A stretch of 64,000 nt of DNA, taken from contig JBGGMV010000097.1 in NCBI GenBank assembly GCA_041287865.1, positions 38,847 to 102,846 on the forward strand, given 5' to 3'. This document shows, piece after piece, positions 15,966 to 24,162 of the stretch. Made by a program: the position numbers and the translations under genes. The stretch's first letter is position 1, and each line of letters begins with the position of its first letter. This DNA is from JAPWJZ01 sp041287865. GTDB lineage: Bacteria; Pseudomonadota; Alphaproteobacteria; Micavibrionales; UBA2020. The notes under the pieces are model-generated. The model saw only the letters and a program-made list of their open reading frames with translations, did no database searches and was not told the origin of the DNA.

Positions 15966-18900
15966 TTACGACGTGATCAGGAAACCCGCCGCCTCCAGCG
16001 CCTGCGCGTCGAAGCTGCCGGTGCCCTGCAGCGTCGCCAGCGCCACAAAGTTGCTGCCGTTCGCCGTACCGTCGACGTCGACGGTCAGCGTGGTATTACC
16101 GCCCTGCGACGAGGAATGCAGGTAGTCGGCAAGGACGGAGGAACCGGGCGTATAGCCTTCCAGCAGGTCCGAGATATCGATGGCATCGCCGACGCTGGTG
16201 CGGAAATCGGCGATTGTGGTCGCAGCGCCCGTGGCGGTGAAGACGAAGGTATCCGCCCCGCCGCCGCCGTTGAGCGTCGCCGTGCCGCCTGCACCGGCAT
16301 AAAGGAAGTCATTACCGTTGTCGCCGAAGAGGATATCCGTGCCGAGGCCGCCATAGAGCCTGTCGTTGCCGTCGTTGCCATGCGCGGTATTGACGCCCGC
16401 GCTGGCAAGGATGGTATCGTCGCCGGAATTGCCGTTCAGGATATCGTCGCCCAGGCCGCCGTCGAGCGTGTCGTTGCCGCTGCCGCCGTTCATGGTGTCA
16501 TGACCGCCAAGGCCGTTCAGCAGCTCGTTCTTGCTGCCGCCGGTGAGCGTATCGTTGCCGACCGTGCCCGTGATGGCGGGGCCGATTGCCAGCGTGACGT
16601 TGCCCGTGGCCGTGCCGCCCTGCCCGTCCTTCAGGGCATAGGTGAAGCTGTCGTTGCCCGAGAAGGCGCCCGAGGGCGTATAGGTGAAGGAACCGTCGGC
16701 CAGAAGGGTGAGCGTGCCGCCGCCGCTGGTGGTGATGGTCTTGGCGGTGACGGAAAGCGTGCCACCGTCGGGGTCGCTGTCGGGGCCGTTGCCGTTGTCG
16801 AGCAGCACGTTGCCGGTGATCTGCTGGCCCTGCCAGCCGCCGAACAGGTCCGCTTTCGCGACCGGCGGCTGGTTCGACGATACCGGCTGGCTGCTGACAA
16901 TCAGGTTGCCGCTCGCCACCATCGCCGCGACGTCGAAGCCGGTGACGCCGACCAGCGTGGCGATGGCCACGAAATTGGCCCCGCCCGTCGCGCCGTCAAG
17001 GTCGACCTCGAGCAGCGTATTGCTGCCCTGCGTCGTGGCGCGCACGACGTCGGAGACCGCCTGCGTCTGCGGGTTGAAATTGGGCAGCGCCGCCGAAATA
17101 TCCAGCACCTCGCCGTTGGCGGGCAGGAAGCCGGAAATGGAGGCCGCCGTCGTGTTCACCGCGACCAGCTTGAAGGTATCGACGCCGCTGTTGCCGGCCA
17201 TGGTGACCGTGCCCGTGCCGCCGATCAGCACGTCGTTGCCGTTGCCGCCGTTGAGCGTATCGTTGCCCGCGCCGGCCGACAGCGTATCGTTGTCGTCGTT
17301 GCCGTTCAGCACATCGTCGCCGGCCATGCCAAACAGTTTGTCATCGCCGCTGCCGCCGTTGAGCGTATCGTTGCCGTCGCCGCCATAGACAGCATCATTG
17401 CCGCTGCCGGCGGTAAATGTATCGTTGCCGGCAAGCCCCAGCATTGTGTCGTTGCCCGACGTGCCGTTCATGACGTTCGCGGCAGAGGTGCCGAGCATGG
17501 CGCCCGCAGGCAGTGCGACGTTGACGGTGGCGATGCCGGTATCCTTGCCGCCCTGGCTGTCCACGACGTAATAACTGAAGCTATCCGTGCCGTAGAATCC
17601 TTCGGCCGGCGTATAGGTAAAGGTGCCGTTGGCCGCGATCACCGCCTTGCCGCCGTTCAGCGAATTCACCGTCTGCGCCTGCGCCGTCAGCGCCAGGCCT
17701 TCCGGCGAATAATCCGCGCCGGAACCGTTGTTCACGAGCAGGTTGCCCGTCACGTTCTGGCCGAGCTGCCCGTTAAAGGCGTCATCGCGCGCCCAGGGCG
17801 GCTGGTGCGCGGGGATCACCAGCGCATTGCCGTAGGGGAAAGCCGTCACAAGGTTTTCGGTGAGGCTGAAGTTCGAGGCCAGCGTATTGGCCAGCAAAGC
17901 CAGCAGCAGGTTGCCGTAGGTGCTGCCCGCGCTGCCGTCGCGGTCGAAGTATATCGCCGTGTCGAGGCCCAGCTGGGCGACGGAAACGAAACCGCCCGTC
18001 AGCGGGTTGGCCGTGATACCGAGCTTCCACAACAATGCACTCAGGTCGATCTTGTCGCCGCCCGCGCCGGTCTGGAAACCGGTGATGGTGTCGTGGATAT
18101 TGACCGCGCCGGGCGTCATGTCTGCGATCAGCGAGGGATGGAAATAATACCTGTCTGAACCGTTGCCGCCGTCGAGCGCATCCTGCCCGCGGCCACCGAT
18201 CAGCACATCCGCGCCGTCGCCGCCATTGAGCGTATCAGCATTGGTCGTGCCGACGAGGATGTTGTTGCCTGCCGTGCCGTTGACGGTCACGCCCGCCTGC
18301 GCATGGATGGTCATATCCGCCAGCGCCGCCACCGGATAGGGGCCGGGATCGGTCAGCATGTGCGAATAGCCAAGATCGAGCGCGATGAATTCCGCGAGCC
18401 TGTCCGCCGCAATCTGCTGCGACATGGGCGAGAGGTGCCAGGTGTCGGAGGGGTAAGCCGAAGTCCAGTCCGGATCGGAGGACGAAACGTCGGCCCGCAT
18501 CGGCAGGTCGATGTAATTGACCGCCAGATGCACGTCGTCGTAGGCGAGCGCAAGCTTCACCTGCGCGTCATGCACGTAAGACAGGCCGAGGTTCTGCTTG
18601 TCGATGGTCGACTGCGGGAAGCCCGCCAGCACCGCGCCGCCGTTGTGGAACTGGCCCGTTTCCATGATGTAGAACTGCACGTCGTGGCCGACATGGTTCT
18701 GGATGTAGTTGAAGACGAGGCGCGTGGATTCGATATACTGCTTTTCCCGCACCTGCCGGCCGCTGTCGCTGCTGGACGATGCGATCCAGTTTGAATCGGA
18801 TTCCCCCTGCGCCCAGACGATCGTAGGCGTGACATAGCCCTGTGCGCGCAGCGCCGTGATCTGCGCCTGCATCTGCGCCACGGCTTCCAGCAGCGCCTGC

Positions 18901-20315
18901 CCGGGGCGGTTCTGCTGCGGATACCACCAGATGAGCGCCGGGTCCTGGTTCGGGCTGCGGTCGCCGTTGACGACCGACGCGCCGACCGCCATGTTCGACA
19001 TGGTAACGACCTGCTGGTATGGCGTGGTGTTTTCAAGCCCTTCCTCGACATGCGAGAGGCCGGATTCGCCGTTCCCCAGCGAAACGTTCTTCATCATCTC
19101 GGCGTTCGACTGGCCGAGCAGCGGCGCGTAGAGGATCAGCGGCGCGTTCGGGTCGGTGGTCGGCGGCGTCGAGAGGGAGCTCAGCGTATAGGTGCTATGC
19201 GCGCCCGACAGTTCCGGCATGTCTTCGCCCGTGCCGTAGATGACGTTGTTGGTGACGGTGGTGTAGTCCGCGCCCACTTCACGGATGGCGTAATTCGCCC
19301 GCACCGCGCCGTCGTCGGTGATGGTGTTGTTCTGGATGATCGTGCCGGTGGTTTGATAGATCAGGCCGGAGACGCCCGCGGTGTCGTCGTAGGATTCGAT
19401 GCGGATTTCCTCGTTCGAGAGGTTCTTGGAGGCCGAGTTGTTGTGCAGGGTGCAGTTTTCGACGATGCTGCCGATGCTGCCCATGATGCGCACGCCGCGC
19501 TTGTCGTTGTCGTGGATATAGGCGCCGTCGATCTCGACATTGTTCGCTTTGTTGATCTGGATGCCGTCGCCGCCGTTGGAATAGAACTCGCCGCCTTGAA
19601 TAAGAATATCGTCGGGCAGGGGCACGTCCTCGCTGCCGCGCTGCACCACCACGCCTTGGCCCGTATTGTCGTAGGCGATGCAGTTGATCAGCGAAACCTC
19701 GCTCGATTGCGTGACGATGTTGAACCCGTGCCGGTCGTTGTCATAGGCGACGCAGTTCTGCACAATGCCGCCGTTGATGAAGTCGAGCGTGAAGCCATCG
19801 AGCCCGTTGCCATGGCTGATGCAGTCGCTGATGATCAGGTTCGTCGTCTGTTCGTGCGGATCGAACCCGTAGCCGCTGCAATCCTTGATCTCGACGTTCT
19901 GCAGCGTGATGTTGGTGTCCGTCCCCGGCTCGCCCGGCGAAACGCCGTTGAACCAGCCGTCCACCTTGCCGCCGGTATTGTCGCGGTTGCCGTCGATGGT
20001 CAGGCTGTGCACGCAGATATCGTGGTTTTCCACGTCGGTCGGCGTGCGGAGAATGCCGGTGATGTCGTCGTTCGAGCCGTCCTGCAGCTTGATGGTCGTC
20101 GTGCCCATGCCGTCGCCATAGACGGTGATGTTGTCGAAGATCTGGATCGCGCCGTCGGAGGCTTCCTCGCCGCCCGTCACTATATAGGTGCCTGCCGGAA
20201 GATAAACCTCTCCGCCGCCGGCCGCCGCCGCCGCGTCGATGGCCGCCTGTATCGCCGCCGTATCGTCGGTGACACCGTTGCCGGTTGCGCCATAATCCAG
20301 AACATTGAAAATCAT
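15966..20315 (-). CDS. Secreted mannuronan C5-epimerase fused to SGNH acetylesterase and RTX blocks
   Basis: A 1449-residue modular exoenzyme. Residues 1-385 are an Azotobacter AlgE-type A-module (beta-helix) with Y149, D152, H154, D178 and R195, the same numbering as the AlgE4 catalytic residues (motif YGFDPHEQ). Residues 393-648 are an SGNH/sialate-O-acetylesterase-like module: GQSN with S403, WAQGESD at 501-507, and D624-xx-H627. Then come an RTX block (680-830), a cadherin/Ig-like domain (838-936), RTX (945-1140), a second Ig-like domain (1148-1245) and RTX (1250-1449). There is no signal peptide, and glycine/aspartate nonapeptides predict type I secretion and Ca2+ folding. P. syringae PsmE, an epimerase with acetylhydrolase activity, is a precedent. 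Deacetylation would unlock blocked mannuronates for epimerisation. Confidence 0.9.
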   Translation of the reverse strand: MIFNVLDYGATGNGVTDDTAAIQAAIDAAAAAGGGEVYLPAGTYIVTGGEEASDGAIQIFDNITVYGDGMGTTTIKLQDGSNDDITGILRTPTDVENHDICVHSLTIDGNRDNTGGKVDGWFNGVSPGEPGTDTNITLQNVEIKDCSGYGFDPHEQTTNLIISDCISHGNGLDGFTLDFINGGIVQNCVAYDNDRHGFNIVTQSSEVSLINCIAYDNTGQGVVVQRGSEDVPLPDDILIQGGEFYSNGGDGIQINKANNVEIDGAYIHDNDKRGVRIMGSIGSIVENCTLHNNSASKNLSNEEIRIESYDDTAGVSGLIYQTTGTIIQNNTITDDGAVRANYAIREVGADYTTVTNNVIYGTGEDMPELSGAHSTYTLSSLSTPPTTDPNAPLILYAPLLGQSNAEMMKNVSLGNGESGLSHVEEGLENTTPYQQVVTMSNMAVGASVVNGDRSPNQDPALIWWYPQQNRPGQALLEAVAQMQAQITALRAQGYVTPTIVWAQGESDSNWIASSSSDSGRQVREKQYIESTRLVFNYIQNHVGHDVQFYIMETGQFHNGGAVLAGFPQSTIDKQNLGLSYVHDAQVKLALAYDDVHLAVNYIDLPMRADVSSSDPDWTSAYPSDTWHLSPMSQQIAADRLAEFIALDLGYSHMLTDPGPYPVAALADMTIHAQAGVTVNGTAGNNILVGTTNADTLNGGDGADVLIGGRGQDALDGGNGSDRYYFHPSLIADMTPGAVNIHDTITGFQTGAGGDKIDLSALLWKLGITANPLTGGFVSVAQLGLDTAIYFDRDGSAGSTYGNLLLALLANTLASNFSLTENLVTAFPYGNALVIPAHQPPWARDDAFNGQLGQNVTGNLLVNNGSGADYSPEGLALTAQAQTVNSLNGGKAVIAANGTFTYTPAEGFYGTDSFSYYVVDSQGGKDTGIATVNVALPAGAMLGTSAANVMNGTSGNDTMLGLAGNDTFTAGSGNDAVYGGDGNDTLNGGSGDDKLFGMAGDDVLNGNDDNDTLSAGAGNDTLNGGNGNDVLIGGTGTVTMAGNSGVDTFKLVAVNTTAASISGFLPANGEVLDISAALPNFNPQTQAVSDVVRATTQGSNTLLEVDLDGATGGANFVAIATLVGVTGFDVAAMVASGNLIVSSQPVSSNQPPVAKADLFGGWQGQQITGNVLLDNGNGPDSDPDGGTLSVTAKTITTSGGGTLTLLADGSFTYTPSGAFSGNDSFTYALKDGQGGTATGNVTLAIGPAITGTVGNDTLTGGSKNELLNGLGGHDTMNGGSGNDTLDGGLGDDILNGNSGDDTILASAGVNTAHGNDGNDRLYGGLGTDILFGDNGNDFLYAGAGGTATLNGGGGADTFVFTATGAATTIADFRTSVGDAIDISDLLEGYTPGSSVLADYLHSSSQGGNTTLTVDVDGTANGSNFVALATLQGTGSFDAQALEAAGFLITS
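16221..16568 (-). repeat. RTX calcium-binding nonapeptide array 3
   Basis: Repeated GGxGxDxLx units encoding residues about 1250-1365 of the secreted epimerase, including GGSGNDTLDGG. They are followed by the C-terminal secretion-target-like segment that ends the protein. Confidence 0.85.
17136..17483 (-). repeat. RTX calcium-binding nonapeptide array 2
   Basis: Longest array, residues about 945-1060, with around ten GxGNDxLxG units. The segment after it (1098-1142) closely resembles the true C-terminus (1408-1449), so a secretion-target-like unit has been duplicated internally. Confidence 0.85.
18141..18278 (-). repeat. RTX calcium-binding nonapeptide array 1
   Basis: Short array at residues about 680-725 (GGDGADVLIGG, GGNGSDRYYF), following directly on the esterase module. 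Confidence 0.8.
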
Positions 20316-20345
20316 GAGGGGCCTCTTTGTGCGTTAGGCACGAAC

Positions 20346-20371
20346 AACAGGCCGGGGGTTTGTAAGGTTCC
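20346..20371 (-). promoter_or_regulatory. Candidate ECF (EcfG-like) promoter of the secreted epimerase
   Basis: Minus strand GGAAC (20371-20367), 17-nt spacer, TGTT (20349-20346), 31 nt before the start codon at 20315. It fits the same pattern as the algD site with one extra spacer base. The leader would be short, about 24 nt. Confidence 0.33.
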
Positions 20372-20484
20372 TGTAAGCGTGAAGATTCCCTTAAATCTTT
20401 TTTAAAAATTGTCGAAAAATGCGGGAACTGTATCTGCGGCACCGCATTGGCCATTAACAGAGCTTTTATTGGGGGAGAAAAAAC

Positions 20485-20790
20485 GTGAACGGACGCGATT
20501 CACCCCGGCACTATGCCGATTACTGCCTGAACCAGCTGGGTATCAGGGTTTGGGAAAGCCACTGCCAGCTTATAGCGAAGGGGGCAGAAGACTGGAGTCC
20601 GCTGGGCCCGCGCCTGGTGTTGCCGTTAAGCCTTCCCCATACGACGGATCAACTGGCAAATGCTTGGGGCGACGCGCTGCGCGTGACGGCTTATCAGTAC
20701 CGCGAACGTCATCCGGAGACAGATTTGTATGTTCGGCTGGAGACTCGTCCCATGTGCCCTGTGAAGCGCCCTCAGACGCGCAGAAATTGA
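20485..20790 (+). CDS. Hypothetical protein, 101 residues
   Basis: I do not recognise this family. The GTG start at 20485 has GGGGGAG about 7 nt upstream, which supports translation. The product is soluble-looking, with no signal peptide or membrane segment, and is rich in Arg, His and Leu. A weak ECF-like element (GGAAC-N16-CATT, 20424-20448) lies upstream, one base off the EcfG -10 pattern. The gene stands alone, divergent from the secreted epimerase. A different open frame over 20409-20825 lacks a ribosome site and is less likely. Confidence 0.5.
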   Translation: MNGRDSPRHYADYCLNQLGIRVWESHCQLIAKGAEDWSPLGPRLVLPLSLPHTTDQLANAWGDALRVTAYQYRERHPETDLYVRLETRPMCPVKRPQTRRN

Positions 20791-20969
20791 TAAGCTTCAT
20801 ATCGGTGATCCTTTACGTTCACTGAAATCAACGCCCGCGCCACCGCTTCGTTCCCGCCCGTAATGCTTGCGTTTTCGTCATCCGGCTTTGCTGCGCTGCA
20901 AGGCGTTGATATGGCAGAATAGCCATTAAAACAATATTTCAATTGCGATTTAAGCAATATAATGATACC

Positions 20970-21154
20970 ATAATGCTGTGGGTGTTTTGTATGCCCGCAG
21001 GGTTATTGGACAGCGTGAATAATTGAGCTAACGAGTGGAGAGCCGTCGCCTAGACCCCTGCCCCACCTCGAAACGCCGCGCGGCGGGAAATAAGAACAAG
21101 TGAATGATCTCGCGAGCGTGCACAGGAAAATTATCCTGCTGCGCGGCGTTTTTT
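20970..21154 (+). ncRNA. Candidate structured small RNA with intrinsic terminator
   Basis: The 418-nt stretch 20791-21208 has no convincing gene. It has TATAAT at 20958-20963, a hairpin just after it (CTGTGGG/CCCGCAG, about 20975-20999), and a perfect 11-bp inverted repeat, AAACGCCGCGC at 21071-21081 with GCGCGGCGTTT at 21141-21151, ending in a run of six T (21149-21154). CCCC and GGGG tracts outside the repeat could extend the stem. A transcript of roughly 185 nt would result. Size and long stem recall 6S RNA, but I see no diagnostic sequence. The start is approximate and no -35 is clear. Confidence 0.35.
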
Positions 21155-21208
21155 GGGGAGGGATTTCAATTTACTCAAAGTCCCCTGATCCCTTCTTTGA
21201 TCTCTTGA

Positions 21209-22093
21209 TCAGGCAGGCTCTCGCTGGAGCGCGTCAAAGAAATCCTTTACACAGTCCGGAGCGATGTCACTTTTCGCCCGATTAGCGGCTTTCGTCACAA
21301 TTTGCAGATTACCCAGCGCGTAATGACCGTTGCTGTCAATTCTATCAAGGCTTGCGGCAAACCAGTGCTTTTCCGGCGATAACTCCAGCTGCTTGCCAGT
21401 GATGGCACACCGATATTTCTGCTGGATGAGAAGCTTACGGATTTCAATCTGCAATTCGCCTTCGCTAAGATCGGCATTTTTATTCTTGATGTTGCGCACA
21501 ACTTCCTGTCCGTTGGAATTTGCAGCTGTTTCCAGAGCTGTCCTTGCCATTCGTGCGGCTTCAATCTTCCAAGCGCGATCGAATTCACCCCCCATTGCCG
21601 AGCTGTATAGGCGGGCATTATCGAGAGCCGGAACTTCGGGCAAGTTGATTTCCTCATGGGGAAGGGCGAGAATAGCTTCGCGATCTTGTTGTGAAAGCAA
21701 CACAGCATGTTTCCGTGTGGCTTGCCCGTCAATAACTTCCTTTTTCAGCAAATCTAACCGATGCGGCGGCGAAATGAATTTCCATGCGCGCAGCATCGGT
21801 ATGCCTTCGGGCCATATCATCTCCCCATTGGGCTTCTTGTGCTTGGCGAGGATTTTGCTGGGGTCCTTTATGAGATCGAGCGTGCGCACTTTTGCGCGGC
21901 CAATCTCGGCCATGCCCAGAATTCTGCCGCGATCTTCAGGTTCGGCGTCTTCTCCTTCCACTGCAACAAAGATAATCCGGTCTCCAGACTTTGCTTTGGC
22001 TAACAAAGCGTCCCTGCTGCCCGTTTCGCTGAAAGATATGACAGGGAAATCGATCGGATTAAATCCATAGTATTTCTTGGCAAAGAGCTGCAT
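21209..22093 (-). CDS. HNH-type endonuclease with unassigned N-terminal domain
   Basis: The product has 294 residues. The C-terminal quarter has an HNH-like core: YRCAITG, then SLDRIDSNGHYALGN and QIVTKAANRAKSD, a form common in restriction-type and phage nucleases. The N-terminal 100 residues (SGDRIIFVAVEGED, then GRILGMAEIG) look like a small beta-domain of the EVE/ASCH/PUA kind used to read modified bases, but this is a weak visual match. The ATG at 22093 has AGGTGA 4-5 nt upstream; a TTG one codon earlier is possible. The gene is more AT-rich than its neighbours and lies beside a tRNA gene, suggesting acquisition. A DNA-defence role is inferred. Confidence 0.65.
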   Translation of the reverse strand: MQLFAKKYYGFNPIDFPVISFSETGSRDALLAKAKSGDRIIFVAVEGEDAEPEDRGRILGMAEIGRAKVRTLDLIKDPSKILAKHKKPNGEMIWPEGIPMLRAWKFISPPHRLDLLKKEVIDGQATRKHAVLLSQQDREAILALPHEEINLPEVPALDNARLYSSAMGGEFDRAWKIEAARMARTALETAANSNGQEVVRNIKNKNADLSEGELQIEIRKLLIQQKYRCAITGKQLELSPEKHWFAASLDRIDSNGHYALGNLQIVTKAANRAKSDIAPDCVKDFFDALQREPA

Positions 22094-22187
22094 CAAATCA
22101 CCTGAAATAAAATTTGTATAAGAATGCTGATTGCGTACGAAGGAGAGGCTGGCTCGCCGAGCCGAAGCGCCGCTCAGGTGCGAAGGC

Positions 22188-22262
22188 TGGTTGGGGTGCT
22201 AGGGATCGAACCTAGGAATGGCGGTACCAAAAACCGCTGCCTTACCGCTTGGCTACACCCCA
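22188..22262 (-). tRNA. tRNA-Gln (UUG)
   Basis: The minus strand folds as a cloverleaf: acceptor stem TGGGGTG/CACCCCA, anticodon stem GCGGT/ACCGC with a 7-nt loop whose central triplet is TTG, T-arm CTAGG/CCTAG with TTCGATC loop, discriminator A and an encoded CCA end. Confidence 0.97.
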
Positions 22263-22280
22263 ATACGCGGGAATTTCGAG

Positions 22281-22309
22281 ACAATATATAAAAACGGGTG
22301 ATTCCGCAA
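22281..22309 (-). promoter_or_regulatory. Candidate sigma-70 promoter of tRNA-Gln
   Basis: Minus strand TTGCGG (22309-22304), 17-nt spacer, TATTGT (22286-22281); an overlapping TATATT would have a 15-nt spacer. The start would be about 12 nt before the mature tRNA. Confidence 0.45.
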
Positions 22310-22546
22310 GTTTCATGAACCCCTGTCCGGCGGGTGATTTTTGTTTATGAAAAACAACAGCTTGCGCACCGGCCTTCACGCAGGCCCGCAGGAAAATCCC
22401 TGCAGTCACGCCCATTTACGCGCGGACGCTCAACAGGTTTGCCCCCTTCAAGAGCGCCCCAGAATCTGCTACGGTGGCCGCAGATAAGTAAAATTACAGC
22501 ACTCTTTCGCCAACCCCGTAAGGCCCGCCGGCCCTGTCAGGTTCAC

Positions 22547-24160
22547 ATGAACTATAAGTATGGCACTACGCAGGTTTTCGCCGCTTTCCCCACCAATGAT
22601 GGCAGCAAAGCCGCGGGCATCACGCCGCAGGAACACGTCAACCTTGAAATGTTCAAGGCCATCGAGACGCTGGGCCGCAAGCTGGAACGCGCCGAGGGCG
22701 AACGCGACCGCATGGCCCGCCGCCTGGCCGCCATCGAAAGCGCCGCGACGCTGGATGAAACCACCGGAAAATATTACCTGCCCGTCGTGTCTGGCGGCGA
22801 TGTAGAGCAAACACCGCGCAGCGGTTCGGGCTGGAGCGTTGCGCTCTCGCTCTGCAGCACCGCTATCGCCGCGGTGGCGCTGGCCTATGCCGTTTACGGG
22901 CAGCCGAATGCCTCGAACCTGACCTCGCGCCAATTGGCCGCGATCAACGCGATTGCCTATCCCGCAGGGCCTTCCGCGCCCGAGAGCGGCTGGACGCCCG
23001 CGCCCGTCGAAACCGCCGGTGTCGAAGTCGAAAGCCCCTTCATAACGCCCGCAGCGCCTGAAACCGTTACCGCAACTGCTTCAGCAACGGCTATGGCCCC
23101 TTATACGGTTGTCAGCAAGCCCGATGAAACGACCGGCCTGCTGCCGCCGCCGACGCTGCGCTCCGCGCCGTCGCCCGCACTTGAACCGCCGCCGCCCCTG
23201 CGCGAAACGGCCGAAGTGCCCATGCCGGCCCCCCTGCCCGCGCCGTTAGCAGCCCCGCGCGCTGAAGTGGTCGTGGCGCGCACGCCCGTGACCATCGCCG
23301 CCGACGACAACCTGCCCGAAGAGCTTTCCGCGCTCGAGCAGCGCGCCTTTGAAAACGTCGCGATCGCCCAGCATGACCTCGGTACCATTTACGCCGCCGG
23401 AAAGCTTGTGCCGCAGGATTTCAAGCGTTCGGCCTACTGGTTCTCGAAAGCCGCCGAAGGCGGGCTGGCGAACGCCGATTACAACCTCGGCGTCATGTAC
23501 CAGCAGGGCCTTGGCGTTGAAAAGAACATGGAAAAGGCGCTCGACTGGTATAACAAGGCCGCGCAGAAGGGCAATCCCGAAGCTATGTACAACCTCGGCA
23601 TCGCCTATGTCGGCGGTTCGGGCGTGGCCCGCGATGTCGATCGCGGCGTATCGTATTTCAAGCGCGCGGCTAATGCTGGCGTAGCGCAGGCCGCCTATAA
23701 CCTCGGCATCCTTTATGAGAGCACCTTTATCGGCCCGGTCGATTACGCCCGCGCCGTGCAGTGGTACGACGTAGCCGGCGCGCAAGGCAACCAGCAGGCC
23801 AAGGCCGCCGCCGACCGCCTGCGCACGATGGTCGCAGAAGGAAATGCGGTGCAGGATATTGCCGCAACCGAACCCGCCAGCGGCATCGACGAGGAAGCGC
23901 AATTCGGCGAAGGCGATTCATCGCCGCCTGAAGAAAAAGCAGAAAAACCCGTCGTGACGGTGGAGCCGACCGAAGACCTTCTCACCCGCCTGCAGGCGGA
24001 GCTGATCAAGCGCAAGGAACTGCCCTACCGCAAGCCGTCCGGCGTGCTGGACAGCCGCACCGAAAACGCGATCCGCGACTGGCAGATGAAGCTGGGCCTG
24101 ACCGTGACCGGCCTGCCCTCGCAGATCCTGCTCGACAAGATCGAACAGGACGGGAAATAA
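22547..24160 (+). CDS. PodJ-like Sel1-repeat protein with peptidoglycan-binding C-terminus
   Basis: The product has 537 residues. Layout: coiled-coil-prone segment (about 35-65), one transmembrane helix (about 96-117), a Pro/Ala-rich linker (about 130-255), five or so Sel1 repeats (about 265-425; AxYNLGxxY pattern) and a PG_binding_1-like domain at the end (SGVLDSRTENAIRDWQ). This order resembles alphaproteobacterial PodJ-type polarity proteins, though the membrane topology should be checked. The ATG at 22547 is preferred because the region upstream to 22334 codes for a low-quality arginine/proline stretch; only a weak AGG precedes it. It converges on the operon at 24163 with 2 nt between stop codons. 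Confidence 0.7.
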   Translation: MNYKYGTTQVFAAFPTNDGSKAAGITPQEHVNLEMFKAIETLGRKLERAEGERDRMARRLAAIESAATLDETTGKYYLPVVSGGDVEQTPRSGSGWSVALSLCSTAIAAVALAYAVYGQPNASNLTSRQLAAINAIAYPAGPSAPESGWTPAPVETAGVEVESPFITPAAPETVTATASATAMAPYTVVSKPDETTGLLPPPTLRSAPSPALEPPPPLRETAEVPMPAPLPAPLAAPRAEVVVARTPVTIAADDNLPEELSALEQRAFENVAIAQHDLGTIYAAGKLVPQDFKRSAYWFSKAAEGGLANADYNLGVMYQQGLGVEKNMEKALDWYNKAAQKGNPEAMYNLGIAYVGGSGVARDVDRGVSYFKRAANAGVAQAAYNLGILYESTFIGPVDYARAVQWYDVAGAQGNQQAKAAADRLRTMVAEGNAVQDIAATEPASGIDEEAQFGEGDSSPPEEKAEKPVVTVEPTEDLLTRLQAELIKRKELPYRKPSGVLDSRTENAIRDWQMKLGLTVTGLPSQILLDKIEQDGK

Positions 24161-24162
24161 GC

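Noticed and set aside
16116..18158. 680-codon open frame on the plus strand opposite the RTX epimerase
   Set aside because: It is the antisense of the glycine/aspartate-rich repeats in a GC-rich gene; the translation is low-complexity Val/Ala/Gly/Arg without any family motif.
16200..18280. Regularly spaced short repeats suggesting a CRISPR array
   Set aside because: They are in-frame codon repeats of RTX nonapeptides, with variable units and no spacer structure or cas genes.
20424..20448. EcfG-like promoter for the small gene at 20485
   Set aside because: The -10 reads CATT instead of nGTT; too weak to list as a feature.
20409..20825. 138-codon open frame overlapping the hypothetical gene at 20485
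   Set aside because: No ribosome site; the frame at 20485 has a strong one, and the composition here is Pro/Arg/Ser-rich.
21100..21285. 61-codon open frame on the plus strand
   Set aside because: It overlaps the RNA candidate's terminator stem and the end of the HNH gene, and has no ribosome site.
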